From Hordeum vulgare subsp. vulgare (lineage: Eukaryota > Streptophyta > Magnoliopsida > Poales > Poaceae), in the NCBI RefSeq assembly GCF_904849725.1, contig NC_058519.1:536618316-536682315 (forward strand): DNA of 64,000 bases. Reading direction: 5' to 3'. The first letter of the stretch is position 1. Each line of letters begins with the position of its first letter. The notes beneath the pieces were generated by a model. It saw only the letters and a list, made by a program, of their open reading frames with translations. It searched no databases and was not told the origin of the DNA. The position numbers and the translations under genes were made by a program. This document shows, piece by piece, positions 23,198 to 35,062 of the stretch.

Positions 23198-24160
23198 CGC
23201 ACCGCTTTGGGCGTGGCTCAACAACGCCTCACATGCGTGTGTGGCCCAGGCCTAGGGGCTCCTATCGGTGCACTAAATACCGGGGTCTCCAGTGCCCCAC
23301 AGTAGTGCGCAGACACCGGCAACCCCCTCCACAGCGGCAAGGCGCGCTGCTGGAGCATAGGGCGGAAGCAAGGCTCGAAATCCCACCAAGTGCAGATTGC
23401 AAGCCCCCGGCAAGCACCCGCTTGTTGGGAATGAAGAAGAGACACCGGCAGGAGCTCCATGTCGGGAAGATAGACACTGCCAAGGCGAGACCCTCCCGCC
23501 AAGGAGGAAGGATTGAGCCCCGGCAAGCCATCCTTGCCGGGAAGATTGACAAGGCCTCGGCAGGCCATCACCTCCGTGCCAAGACGAAAAAGAAGAGACC
23601 CCTGCAAGGTAACCCTGCCGGGGAGGAAAAGAAGGCCCGAAGAGAGGCACGGGCCCAGGGCGCCTTCGCATCCTGTGAACGCCTCCACCGACGAACACGC
23701 CACCGCCGATGCATGGACTAAGCGTCTGCCCGCACACCAGTGCAACACCCCGAAGTTGCCATGTATGGGTACATGTCCAACTCCCCTGGCGAGGTGAGGA
23801 AGTCTATTCAAGCATTTAATGCACCGCAGTAACAGTGTGGCGGGCGGTCGCCGCTGTTCCACTCGTGAACCCACCGTTCGCCCACTGAGCCACTATGGTG
23901 ACCCCTTCACCTATAAAAGGAGGCTCGAGGCTCAGTAGAAAGGACTTTTGGCTTTTTGACCAATCGACACGTTGTAAGAGGGACAGATCTACAGTAAACT
24001 AAAACAAATAACTAAACACATGCAAGAGTAGTGTTTTACGCACAACGCGGCCCGAACCTGGATAAAAATGACCTTGTCGGGCCATGACTATTGGTTCTGC
24101 TCTTGCCACGACCCCTCTCCCTGCCAAACGAGCAAAAGGGGACCATTGAGGCCCTCATAG
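23198..24160 (+). repeat. LTR-like sequence flanking element A
   Basis: This GC-rich block has a TATA box (CTATAAAA, 23,911-23,918) followed ~130 bases on by GCCCGAACCTGG, a pattern common near the 3' end of grass LTRs. I read it as the right part of an LTR into which A inserted. Long frames on both strands (23,218-23,874) share the same GC-rich composition and show no domain. The right boundary is approximate and the family was not identified. Confidence 0.4.
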
Positions 24161-24179
24161 GTGTCGATACTTTCACCGA

Positions 24180-25853
24180 CAATGACGAGGAAGAAATTCC
24201 AGCTGAGGCCCCTTCTCTTTAGAAGAAGAAGCTAATGGCTCATGTTATGCTATAGAAGTCTTCTGTTCCCAAGAAGTCTTCAGCTCCTAAGAAGCTTGTA
24301 GTTCCCAAGAGGACTACCAAGGACATTCTGCAGCAGAGAAGAACAAAGGTTGTGCATCCAGAGATTTTGTTGTAGAGGAGGAAGAGGATGCACTTGTGCT
24401 AATGAAGCTGAGAGCTCATCTGCCATCGCACAATGTTGATCATCCAACTGTCGAGGACATGAAAAAGAGAAGAGATCAAGGACTGGGGAAGTGGAGGTCG
24501 GTTGATCCTTATGCTGTCAGAAGGAGAACTATCGTTGATCCCTGTTTTCACACCAAAGAGCAACAAGATTTCTATGAGACCATGTTGCTTGACAAGAGTC
24601 CTGCAGTCAGTGACATGAGATATGTCGATTGGGATTATATCAAGGCCAATGAACATTATTTTCCTCATGTGAGAGAAAACTTCAGGCTAGTCGACATTGG
24701 AGATTTTGTTGGCAGAGAGATGACTGCATGGAATGATGGAATGATCATGCAATTCTATTCCACCGCTCATTTTTATTCTGATAGAAGGATTGTATGGATG
24801 ACTAAAGGTCACCGGTATGAGTCTACCATGGATGAGTGGGCCACTATCATTGGTGCCCCAAAGGCACAAGAAGGAGACCTGGATGTGTACTCAGAATCCA
24901 AGACGAATCATAATTCCATGGCAAATATGTACAAGCCAGTGCCCCATAAGTATGTGCAGACGCACAAGTTTGGTTGTGTCTATTTCTTGCAAGCAGGGAT
25001 ACCTACTACAAACACCATTATGATATACACCCTGATGCCCAAATCAGGAGATGATAAGATGATCAGAGGTTATTCCATCAATATGTTGCGTCATCTAGAC
25101 ACCCACACCCGGTTCAGAGTGATGAACTTGATAGTTGATACTGTCAGGAGGACTGCTGCAGATCAGAAGAGATCCTGTGGGTATGCTCCATATATTCAAA
25201 TGCTCATCAATGGCAAGATTGGTAAGCAAGCATATCTACTTGATTGTCCCCACCTGCCACTTCAGCCAGAGTTTGAAGATAATGAAGTTGTGATGGACTC
25301 TATCCATCCCAGCTCAGCTACAGCTCGAGAGGCAGTAGAGGTAGCAGAGGCAGAGGCACCTTGGAATGATCCATCTTTAGCCCCACAGCTCGGGACCACA
25401 GATGAGCATATGTCATTCCTAGTCAGCACCATCCAAGGGATGGAGAAGAAAATTTCTCAGATCTTGCTCAACTAGAAGAGCCTCAAGAGGATTGTGGAGA
25501 CAAAATTCCATGACCTGGATGTCAAGGTAATGGAGTTGACTACCACTATTGAGCAACTCCAGCATGAAGTTGATTCAGTGCATATATCCCGCTCCAGCAG
25601 TGATGATGAAGAGTCACCCTTTCCTACTACTACTCAGTTCACGACCCACACAAGGTCAGCAGTTATGCGAGTTCCGGAAGCAAGACCAACTTCACGAGCT
25701 CAAGCTTCAACACCTTCAGCTTCAGCTCCTGCTCCTGCACCTCCAATGTCTACACCTCTAGCTCGAGGCACATCTATAGAAGCCTTCGTTCATGCTCTCA
25801 TGTCCACTCCATTGTCAGCCACCGGAGGAGATCGAGCCCACATAGATTATTAG
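24180..25853 (+). pseudogene. Env-like/extra ORF of the Sirevirus-like element
   Basis: The main frame is open from 24,396 to 25,475 (359 codons). It continues in the same frame after one TAG (25,473-25,475) to 25,853. The upstream region 24,180-24,395 encodes a Lys/Pro-rich start (repeats of VPKK/APKK) with further stops and a frame change, so the true start is lost. The protein is hydrophilic and begins with a globular part (DMRYVDWDYIKAN, WMTKGHRYESTMDEWATIIG). A heptad-like segment follows (LDVKVMELTTTIEQLQHEV, about 25,515-25,570), then a Ser/Pro/Ala-rich tail. I see no clear signal peptide or membrane anchor, so env-like refers to position only. The function is unknown. Confidence 0.55.
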
Positions 25854-25921
25854 TTCTAGACCTTTGAACTTTTTGGTAACATGTTGCCAAAGGGGGAGAA
25901 GTGTATAGATCAAATAGGGTC

Positions 25922-25944
25922 GAGAGAGAGAGAGAGAGAGAGAG
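25922..25944 (+). repeat. (GA)n microsatellite
   Basis: About eleven GA units lie between the env-like ORF and the 3' LTR. Confidence 0.95.
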
Positions 25945-26355
25945 CTTTGCATTTTATTTGCTCTCATTTGGTTTTTCAAGACTTTTGGTCTTTTGGATGA
26001 CTTTATCTTTTAGGAGAAGTGCTTGATCATATACTTTGATTCTTTGATGCTACCATGTTATTACCTTTGAGCTATCTACATGATGATCATTCACTTATTT
26101 GTTTGGTGTTATGTGCATTACTATTCATTCATATCATTCATGCGCACCACCAAGTTGTATGTGACATGGAAGAGTGACCCATAATCCTAATCGTTTGTGC
26201 ATTTGCATTCAAATGCAAATTTAAAATAATGCACAAATTTAGGTGGGGCTCTTGCTTTTCACATACTTCTCAAAGCGTTGATGCTAATCATTGATTGTAT
26301 CTTTTGTCGAATCTTTGATCTATATGTTGTCATCAATTACCAAAAAAGGGGAGAT

Positions 26356-27863
26356 TGAAAGCACAATTTCTCCCTAAGGTGGTTTTGATAATTGTTCACA
26401 ACATATGCATCATTGGACTAATGATCTTATCCAAGTATATTTCATAAAAGTTCAAATATGCCTTGGCTAAAGGATTGTGAGGAGAAACCCCTTTGATAAA
26501 GAAAGGAATAGGATTGGCTCAAGCTTCAAGCAAGAAGACTCTACATTTTACATTTGTGAGAAATCACTTTGAGTCCATAGGAAAGCCAATACTATTAAAA
26601 GGGGGTGAGGTATTATGATGAATTGTTTGCTCAAGTTCCTAGAGGTAACCACCAAAAATATTCACTCATTCTCCCACAAATATCTTTGTCCAAAGCTAAA
26701 CGAGCAAAATCGGTGCCACCAAGTTTTTCCACTCGATCCTCTCATTTTTCCACCATATAGATCCTTTGCCAAACCCTAATCTCTCCGTACCACCAACTTC
26801 CATATCGGTGCCATCGAGATTCGGTGACCAACTTTATGTTGAGCAAATTCCAGAATCTGAATTTTCAAGAATGGAATCGGTCTCACCAAGATTTGGAAAC
26901 TCGTCTATATCATCGTATCGGTACGACCAAAATTTATATATGGGTCTCACTGAGAATTCAAAGTTGTGACATTTAGTGCAAATCGGTACCACCTAGATTC
27001 TTTTCAGTGTCATCTAATTGGGAAATAATGTTGTAATGGTTGGAATTTGGGGGATGCCTATATATACCCCATCCACCCCCTCTCATTCACAGAGGAAGCA
27101 CTCAGAACACACTTACACTTGCTAGATCCATTTTTTGATAGAGAGCCACCTACTCATGTGTTGAGATCAATAGATTCCAATCCAACCATTTGAAACTTGA
27201 TCTCTAGCATCCCCAAGTTGCTTTACACAAGATCAATCTCTCCTGCCCATGCCAAATCTGTGAGAGAGTGACTGAGTGTTGATGAGACTATCTTTTGAAG
27301 CACAAGAGCAAGGAGTTCATCGTTCTACATCATCGATTACCTTTGGGTGGGTGGTGCCTCCTAGATTGGTTAGGTGTCGCTTGGTAGCTTCCTACTTCGT
27401 GTTGTGGACTTGAACCAAGAAGTTTGTAATGGCAAGGAGATTGTCTACTTCGTGAAGATCTACCATGAGTGCGGCTAGTCTTGTGTGGACGTAAGCCATG
27501 GTAGAATAGACAAGGCCGCTTATTCGTGGACCCCTTGTGGGTGGAGCCCTCCGTGGACTCACGCAGCCGTTACCCTCCGTGGGTTGTAGTCTCCACTAAC
27601 GTGGATGTACGATAGCACCACCTATCGGAACGACGCCAAAAATCATCGTGTCAACCTTTGCATTTGATCTTCCTACCTTACCATGTATATTAAATTTGCA
27701 TGTCTTTACTTTCCGCCGCTACACTGTTAGATATGCATGTGTAGGGTGAACTTGACTAGTCATAATTGCTAAAACAGGCCCACTACTAAATTTGGGAAAA
27801 GGCTAAGTTTATATCTTATCAAATAGTCTAATCACCCCCTCTAGACATACTTCAGATCCTACA
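26356..27863 (+). repeat. 3' LTR of the Sirevirus-like element
   Basis: It starts TGAAAGCACAATTTC directly after a polypurine tract and ends near CAGATCCTACA, about 1.5 kb. A TATA-like CTATATATACC lies near 27,058-27,068. The end point is approximate because an inverted related LTR fragment joins here through shared CCTACACATG sequence. Confidence 0.6.
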
Positions 27864-28038
27864 CATGCACATGTGAATAGAGGGTAGGGAAAGGAACATC
27901 AAATGCAAAGGTTGACACGACGATTCTTGGCGTGGTTCTGATAGGTGGTGCCATCGTACGTCTACGTTGATTGAGACTTCAACCCACAGAGGGTAACAAT
28001 CGCGCGAGTCCATAGAGGGCTCAACCCACGAAGGGTCC
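27864..28038 (-). repeat. Inverted Sirevirus-like LTR fragment, left part
   Basis: The reverse complement aligns with about 27,530-27,680 of the neighbouring direct LTR (GGGTTG...CACCACCTATC...CAACCTTTGCATTTGAT) with many substitutions. It ends in GGTCC (28,034-28,038), the target duplication of element D. Confidence 0.7.
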
Positions 28039-29603
28039 TGATGTTTGTTGTGTATCCCCGGCAACGGCGCCAGAAATACTTCTGCTACTACAACAAAAGA
28101 CCTTCCAATGGTGCTAGAAATAGGAGTGTTGCTTGATACTCCTCAGCAACGGCACCAGGAATTCTTCAGCTGCGGCTACGCCTTAAGGGACTTCCTAGGA
28201 AAGTATGCAAAGGATTTCCCCCGTGGCCTTGGAGCCTTGCTTTGGTGTTCCCTCGAAGCGGAAAGGGTGATGTAGCACAGCGAAGTAAGTATTTCCCTCA
28301 GTATGAGAACCAAGGTATCAATCCGGCGGAAGAGTATCTCAAGATCCTGCACAAGCACAAAAGCTTGCACCCAACGCTAGGAAGGGGTTGTCAATCCCTT
28401 ATAGATTGTTTGCCAAGTGAGAACTGAAAGCAACAAAGTAACAAAGCAAAGTAAAAGCGAACGTGTAAACGATGGATGTGAATAGACCCGGGGGCCGTAG
28501 TGTTTACTAGTGGCTTCTCTCATGAAAGCAAGTAGACATGGGTGAACAAATTACTGTCGAGCAATTGATAGAACTGTGCAGAGTCGTGACGATATCTATG
28601 CAATGATTATTTTTATAGGCATCACGTCCGAAACAAGTAGACCGATATTGTCTGCATCTACTACTATTACTCCACACATCGACCGCTATCCAGCATGCAT
28701 CTAGTGTATTAAGTCCATAAGAACAGAGTAACGCCTTAAGCAAGATGACATGATGTAGAGGGATAATCTCAAACCAATGATAAAAGCCCCATCTTTCTAC
28801 CCTTGATGGCAACTGCTTGATGTGTACCTTGCTGCCCCTAGTGTCACTAGGAAAGGTCACCACATGGCAGAACCCAAAACCAAGCACTTCTCCCATTGCA
28901 AGAATCATAGATCTAGTTGGCCAAACAAAACCCAAGACTCGGAGAGACTTACAAGGATATCAAATCATGCATATAAGAAATCAGCAAAGACTCAAATATA
29001 TATCATAGATAATGTGATCACAAGTCCACAATTCATCGGATCTCGACAAACACACCGCCAAAGAAGATTACATCGGATAGATCTCCATGAAGATCATGGA
29101 GAACTTTGTATTGAAGATCCAAGAGAGAGAGAGGAAGCCATCTAGCTACTAAGTACGGACCCGCAGGTCTGAAGTGAACTGCTCACGAGTCATTGGAGGG
29201 GCGATGATGATGATGAAGAAGCCCTCCACCTCCAAGGGCCCCTCCGGCGGGGCGTCGAGAAGGGTCTCCAGATGAGATCTCGCGGAAACGGAAGCTTGCG
29301 GCGGCAGAAAAGTATTTTCGAGGCTCCCCTGATTTTTTGCGGAATATTTGGGAATATATAGGCGCAAAACCTAGGTCATGAGGCGGCCAAGGAAGCCACA
29401 AGCTTGCCCACCGCCGCCTCCCCCCCCCCTCGTGGCGTGGTGCAAGCTTATGGGCTCCCTGGGGCCCACCTGGCTTGGCCCAAGGCTCCCTGGTCTTCTT
29501 TCGTTCGGGAAAAAATCATTTCGGGGATTTTATTCCGTTTGGACTCCGTTCCAAATAACAGCGTGAAACCATCAAAAATTATAGATATGTTTGAGACGTA
29601 TCA
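28039..29603 (-). repeat. 3' LTR of element D
   Basis: On the minus strand it begins TGATACGTCTCAAAC (29,603) and ends CAAACATCA (28,039), 1,565 bases. PBS-like 18-mers occur inside it at 28,055-28,072 (18 of 18 identical to the tRNA-Asp site), 28,099-28,116 and 28,140-28,157. Confidence 0.85.
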
Positions 29604-29618
29604 AGCATCCCCAAGCTT
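29604..29618 (-). other. Polypurine tract of element D
   Basis: The minus strand reads AAGCTTGGGGATGCT directly before the LTR. The identical 15-mer recurs inside D's ORF at 32,862-32,876. Confidence 0.7.
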
Positions 29619-32513
29619 AACTCCTGCTCGTCCTCGAGTAGGGACGTGATAAGAATGAATTTTTGATGCTTTCATGCTACCTAGCATAGGTGTCCTTTGT
29701 AATTCCTCTTATGTGACGTGAATGTTCAGATCCATTAGATTCAAAACAATAGTTTGCTATTAACGTGGAAACAATAATAATTCAAGCAAACTAGCAAGGT
29801 AATCATGAACTTCCAAAATAACTAGGCCAAAAGAAAGTTATCCCTACAAAAGCATATAGTCTGTCTATGCTCTATCATCATTGCACGACAAATTTAAATC
29901 ATGCACAACCCCGGTATTGGCCAAGTAATTATTTCACACCTTTACTTTCTCAAACATTTTCAACTCTCATGCAATACATGAGCGTGAGCCATGGTTATAG
30001 CACTATAGATGGTGTGGAATGTGGTGGTGGTTGCAAAACAAAAAGGAGAAGATAGTAACATTAACTAGGCATATCAATGAGCTGTGGAGATTCTCATCAA
30101 TAGATATCAATGTGAATGACTAGGGATTGCCATACAAATGATGCACTAGAGCTACGAGTATGTGAAAGCTCTTAAATAAAACTAGTGGGTGTGCATCCAA
30201 CTTGCTTGCTCACGAAGACCTAAGGCAATTTTGAGGAAGCCTATCATTGGAATATACAAGCCAAGTTATATAATGAGATTTTCCCACTAGCTATATGGTG
30301 GTGACAAAACGAGAGACTCTCAATCATGAAGATCATGGTGCTTTAATATGCACAAGTGTGGAAAAAGTGGTAGCATTGTCCCTTCTCTCTTTTTCTCTCT
30401 CTTTTTTTTGGTGGGCTCTTTGGCCTCTTTTTTATGAGCTTCTTTGGCCTCTTTTATTTCCTCACATGGGACAATGCTCCAATAATGATGATCATCACAC
30501 TTTCAACTCAAAACTTAGAGCAATTATGACTCTATATGGAATGCCTTCGGTAGTGTACCGTGGCAATGATCTAGCATGGCATAGACATCAATGGAAACAT
30601 CATGCTAGCTATCTTACAATCATGCAATGGCAATGTAGACGTGGTGGCACATGTCATGGTGGTAGTTGCATGGCAATATATCTAGGAATAACTTTGAAAA
30701 AGCCATAGTACATAGGTATGGTGGCTGTTTTGAGGGAGGCTAATGGTGGGTTTTGTGCACCGGCGAAAGTTGCACGGCACTAAGAAGATAGTGATGGTGG
30801 AAGGTGAAAGTGCATCTAAACCATGGACTCAACATTAGTCATGAAGAACTCATATACTTGTTGCAAAAAGTTTTATTAGTAATCGAAAGAAAGCATTCAA
30901 CGCATACTCCTAGGGGAAGGGTTGGTAGGTATAAACCATCGCGCGATCCGGACCGCCACGCAAAGGATGACAATCAATATACTAATCATGCTTAGATTTC
31001 ATCACATAGCGGTTCACCATACGTGCATGCTACCGGAATCACTAACTTCAACACAAGTATTTCTAGATCCACAACACCTTACTAGCATGATTTCAATATT
31101 ACCATAACCACAACTCAAAACTAATTGAGATGAATCAAACTTCTCTAACTATTCAATGCACATGAAGGAGGAAGTTTTTCGTATCCCTTTGGATAACTAC
31201 CCCTTTTGAGACTACTTTCAAAGCATAGATCAACTATCAAGCCACGCACCGCTGCGCTCTAAAAGATATAAGTGAAGCACATAGAGCAAAAGTATCTAGC
31301 TCAAAAGATATAAGTGAAGCACATGTGAGCTGAATTGTCTACCAAAAGATATAAGTGAAGCTCGACAAAATCATGGCGTGTGCATGTCTGTCTCTCTAGG
31401 TGTGCAGCAAGGATGATTGTGACACAACAAAAATAAAAGACTCCTACGATACAATACGCTCCAAGCAAAAACACATAACATGTGGTGAATAAAAATATAG
31501 CCCCAAGTAACGTTACCGATGGATTGAAGACGAGAGAGGGGATGCCTTCCCGGGGCATCCCCAAGCTTAGGCTTTTACGGCATCCTTGAATATCTTGGGG
31601 TGCCTTGGTCACCCCCAAGCTTGAGCTCTTGCCACTCTTTATCTTTTTGTCCATAAGAACTTCACCCAAAACTTGAAAACTTCACAACACGAAACTTAAA
31701 CAGAAACTCGTGATAAGATTAGTACAAGAAAGAAACCACCACTTCCTTAGGTACTGTACCAAACTTAAATTCTACTTGTGCTGATGTTGGGTTAATGTAC
31801 TTTCAATCTTCCATGGCTAATACCCCCCCCCCCCCGATACTATCCATAGTTTCATCAAAATAAGCAACCAACACAACAAAAAACAGAATCTGTTAACAGC
31901 AGACCAGTCTGTATAAATCTGTATGTTTCGTATACCTCTGGTACTTCAAAAATTCTGAAACATTACGACAGTGTGACGAATTTGCGTAGCAATCAGCAGA
32001 AAAAAGAATCAACTCAAAATCTCTTATAGAAAAAAAAAGGAAAATTCTTTTCGTCAGCAGAAATTTTCTGTCTTTCCCAACATGACCAAACGATCATCCT
32101 CAAGACTAATCATAACGGTTTGCTTGGCACAAACGCAAAAAGGAACACAAAAAACACAATCATAACAGATAAATGAAAGTGTGGAAACACAAAACAGAAA
32201 GAAAAATCATAGATTCGTTGGGTTGCCTCCCAACAAGCGCTTTTGTTTAACGCCCTTAGCTAGGCATTGATTTCAATGATGCTCACATAAAAGGTAAGGA
32301 TTGAAACACAACGAGAGCATCATGGAGCAAATGGCTAGCACATTTAAGTCTAACCCACTTCCTATGCATAGGGATTTTGTGATCAACCAATTTATTGGAG
32401 CAAGAATCAACTAGCATAGGAAGGCAAAACAAGCATAGCTTCAAAAATTTCAACATATCGAGAGGAAACTTGATACTATTGCAATAAGTAGAAGCATATG
32501 ATCCACTCTCATA
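29619..32513 (-). other. Non-coding 3' region of element D
   Basis: It is homologous to 6,650-9,336 of B. It contains the two hairpins (31,538-31,562 and 31,594-31,619), a poly-C run (near 31,827-31,837) and two to three copies of the AAAAGATATAAGTGAAGCAC repeat (31,259-31,365). No conserved ORF is visible. Confidence 0.6.
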
Positions 32514-33074
32514 TTAATTTTCAGTAGCATCATGAATTAATTCAACAATATAACCAGCACCTAAGGCTTTCTTTTCATGATCTACAAGCATAGAAATTTT
32601 ACTACTCTCCACATAAGGAAATCTATTCTCAAGAATAGTAGTGGGAGTATCGTAAAAGACTTGAGCACTACAAATTGTGTCCACAATGAAAAAGCAAGGT
32701 TTAGCAAAGGGGTTTCCGAGAGTATGACAAGTTTTATCATCCCTCTTCTTTAAAGCATAAGTATCATCACAATAATCATCATAGATAGGGGGCATGCTTT
32801 CATCAAAATAATTTTGATCATTCAAAGTGAAAGGACTAAAAAGATCATCCTCATCAAATATAGCATCCCCAAGCTTGTGGCTTTGCATATCATTAGCATC
32901 AAGGGTATTCAAAGGATTCATGCTAAGGGCATTGCAATCATGCTCTTCGTTCACATATTCTATGTCAAGCATTCTATGTAATTCTTCTTTCAGCACTTGA
33001 GCACAATTTTCCTTCCCATCATGCTCACGAAAGACATTGAAAAGATGGAGCATATGAGGCATCCTCAATTCCAT
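32514..33074 (-). CDS. Acidic ORF of element D
   Basis: An intact frame of 186 codons starts MELRMPHML. The product is acidic (D, E and N rich) and shares the segments EHDCN and QSHKLGDA with the ORF of E. I see no gag, protease or RT motif, and it is unlike the gag-like ORF that occupies this place in B. The KLGDA segment is encoded by a copy of the polypurine tract. A short upstream frame (ATG near 33,146, MAENTKLYN then stop) may be the original start, so the present start is uncertain. The function is unknown and the ORF may be decaying. Confidence 0.4.
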   Translation of the reverse strand: MELRMPHMLHLFNVFREHDGKENCAQVLKEELHRMLDIEYVNEEHDCNALSMNPLNTLDANDMQSHKLGDAIFDEDDLFSPFTLNDQNYFDESMPPIYDDYCDDTYALKKRDDKTCHTLGNPFAKPCFFIVDTICSAQVFYDTPTTILENRFPYVESSKISMLVDHEKKALGAGYIVELIHDATEN

Positions 33075-33355
33075 TTTTTTGTAATTTTCAGCGAAAGAAC
33101 AAGAAACAAAAAGATTTTCTAGTTGTAAAGTTTTGTGTTTTCAGCCATGAAGACTTCAACAAACAAACAAGCACACAAGCAAGCGAGAAAACTGGCAAAG
33201 GGAAACAGCAAAGGCAAAAGAAAACGGCGAAGGAGAAAGGCAAATGAAAACGGCAAATGTGAAGTGGGGGAGAGGAAAACGAGAGGCAACTTGCAACAAA
33301 AGTAAATGCAAGAGAAGAGTTTGTGAGACCTACTTGGATAGATCTTGATTTCTCC

Positions 33356-33373
33356 TCCCCGGCAACGGCGCCA
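33356..33373 (-). other. Primer binding site of D (tRNA-Asp)
   Basis: A perfect 18-base complement of the tRNA-Asp 3' end lies 10 bases from the LTR. Further copies follow inside the LTR at 33,400, 33,444 and 33,485. Confidence 0.85.
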
Positions 33374-33383
33374 GAAATACTTC

Positions 33384-35062
33384 TGATGTTTGCTGTGTAT
33401 CCCCGGCAACAGCGCCAGAAATACTTTTGCTACTGCAACAAAAGACCTTCCAACGGCGCCAGAAATAGGAGTGTTGCTTGATACTCCTCAGCAACGGCAC
33501 CAGGAATTCTTCATCTACGGCTACGCCTTAAGGGACTTCCTAGGCAAGTATGCAAAGGATTTCCCCCGTGGCCTTGGAGCCTTGCGTTGGTGTTCCCTCG
33601 AAGCGGAAAGGGTGATGTAGCACAGCGACGGTAAGTATTTCCCTCAGTATGAGAACCAAGGTATCAATCCGGTGGAAGAGTATCTCAAGATCCTGCACAA
33701 ACACAAAAGCTTGTACCCAACGCTATGAAAGGGTTGTCAATCCCTTATAGATTGTTTGCCAAGTGAGAACTGAAAGCAACAAAGTAACAAAGCAAAGTAA
33801 AAGCGGAGGTGTAAACGATGGATGTGAATAGATCCGGGGCCCGTAGTGTTTACTAGTGGCTTCTCTCATGAAAGCAAGTAGACGGTGGGGGAACAAATTA
33901 CTGTCGAGCAATTGATAGAACTGTGCAGAGACGTGACGATATCTATGCAATGATTATTTCTATAGGCATCACGTCCGAAACAAGTAGACCGATACTGTCT
34001 GCATCTACTACTATTACTCCACATGTCGACCGCTATCCAGCATGCATCTAGTGTATTAAGTCCATAAGAACAGAGTAACGCCTTAAGCAAGATGACATGA
34101 TGTAGAGGAATAATCTCAAACCAATGATAAAACCCCATCTTTTTACCCTTGATGGCAACTGCTTGATGTGTGCCTTGCTGCCCCTACTGTCACTAGGAAA
34201 GGTCACCACATGGCAGAACCCAAAACCAAGCACTTCTCCCATTGCAAGAATTATAGATCTAGTTGGCCAAACAAAACCCAAGACTCGGAGAGACTTACAA
34301 GGATATCAAATCATGCATATAAGAAATCAGCAAAGACTCAAATATATATCATAGATAATATGATCACAAGTCCACAATTCATCGGATCTCGACAAACACA
34401 TCGCCAAAGAAGATTACATCGGATAGATCTCCATGAAGATCATGGAGAACTTTGTATTGAAGATCCAAGAGAGAGAAGAAGCCATCTAGCTACTAACTAC
34501 GGACCCGTAGGTCTGAAGTGAACTACTCACGAGTCATTGGAGGGGCGATGATGATGATGAAGAAGCCCTCCACCTCCAAAGGCCCCTCCGGCAGGGCGCC
34601 GGGAAGGGTCTCCAGATGAGATCTCGCGGAAACGGAAGCTTGCGGCGGTGGAAAAGTATTTTCAAGGCTCCCCTGATTTTTTGCGGAATATTTGGGAATA
34701 TATAGGCGCAAAACCTAGGTTAGGAGGTTGCCAGGGAAGCCACAAGCTTGCCCACCGCCGCCTCCCCCCTGGCGGCGTGGTGCAAGCTTGTGGGCTCCCT
34801 GGGGCCCACCTGGCTTGGCCCAAAGGCTCTCTGGTCTTCTTTCGTTCGGGAAAAAATCATTTCGGGGATTTTATTCCGTTTGGACTCCGTTCCAAAATCA
34901 GATCTGAAAAGAGTCAGAAACACGGAAAAACAGGAACTGTCACTTGGCACTGAATCAATAAGTTAGTCCCCAAAAAGATATAAAAAGGTACATAAAAATA
35001 CAAAGAAGACAAGATAACAACGTGAAACCATCAAAAATTATAGATACGTTTGAGGCGTATCA
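33384..35062 (-). repeat. 5' LTR of element D
   Basis: 1,679 bases, from TGATACGCCTCAAAC (35,062, minus strand) to CAAACATCA. A TATATA box lies at about 34,698-34,706. Three PBS-like 18-mers are spaced 44 and 41 bases apart at its end. Confidence 0.85.

Larger units (their letters stand above)
24160..27863 (+). mobile_element. 3' end of a Sirevirus-like Copia retrotransposon
   Basis: An env-like ORF is followed by two purine-rich tracts (CCAAAGGGGGAGAAG near 25,888; AAAAAAGGGGAGA at 26,342-26,354) and then a 3' LTR. Repeated polypurine tracts and an extra gene between pol and the 3' LTR are known features of the Sirevirus genus. Gag and pol are missing; the 5' side joins the unrelated LTR-like block near 24,160. 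Confidence 0.6.
28039..35062 (-). mobile_element. Element D: complete non-autonomous Athila-type element
   Basis: A full-length 7,024-base insertion is flanked by GGTCC (28,034-28,038 and 35,063-35,067). On the minus strand it has a 5' LTR (35,062-33,384), tRNA-Asp primer site, leader, one ORF, a long non-coding 3' region with hairpins, polypurine tract and 3' LTR (29,603-28,039). LTRs, leader and 3' region match B and E, so these are one family. There is no protease or polymerase. The two LTRs differ by a ~120-base deletion in the 3' LTR (near 29,550) and by scattered substitutions. Confidence 0.85.

Noticed and set aside
23218..23874. 218-codon minus-strand frame and overlapping plus-strand frames
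   Set aside because: High GC content removes stops in several frames; no recognisable domain, and the block is LTR-like.
28507..28935. 142-codon minus-strand frame
   Set aside because: It lies inside D's 3' LTR; the equivalent LTR regions in B and E are interrupted by stops.
33356..33373. Fragments of a tRNA-Asp gene
   Set aside because: Only the 18 bases complementary to the tRNA 3' end are present, next to an LTR; it is a primer binding site.
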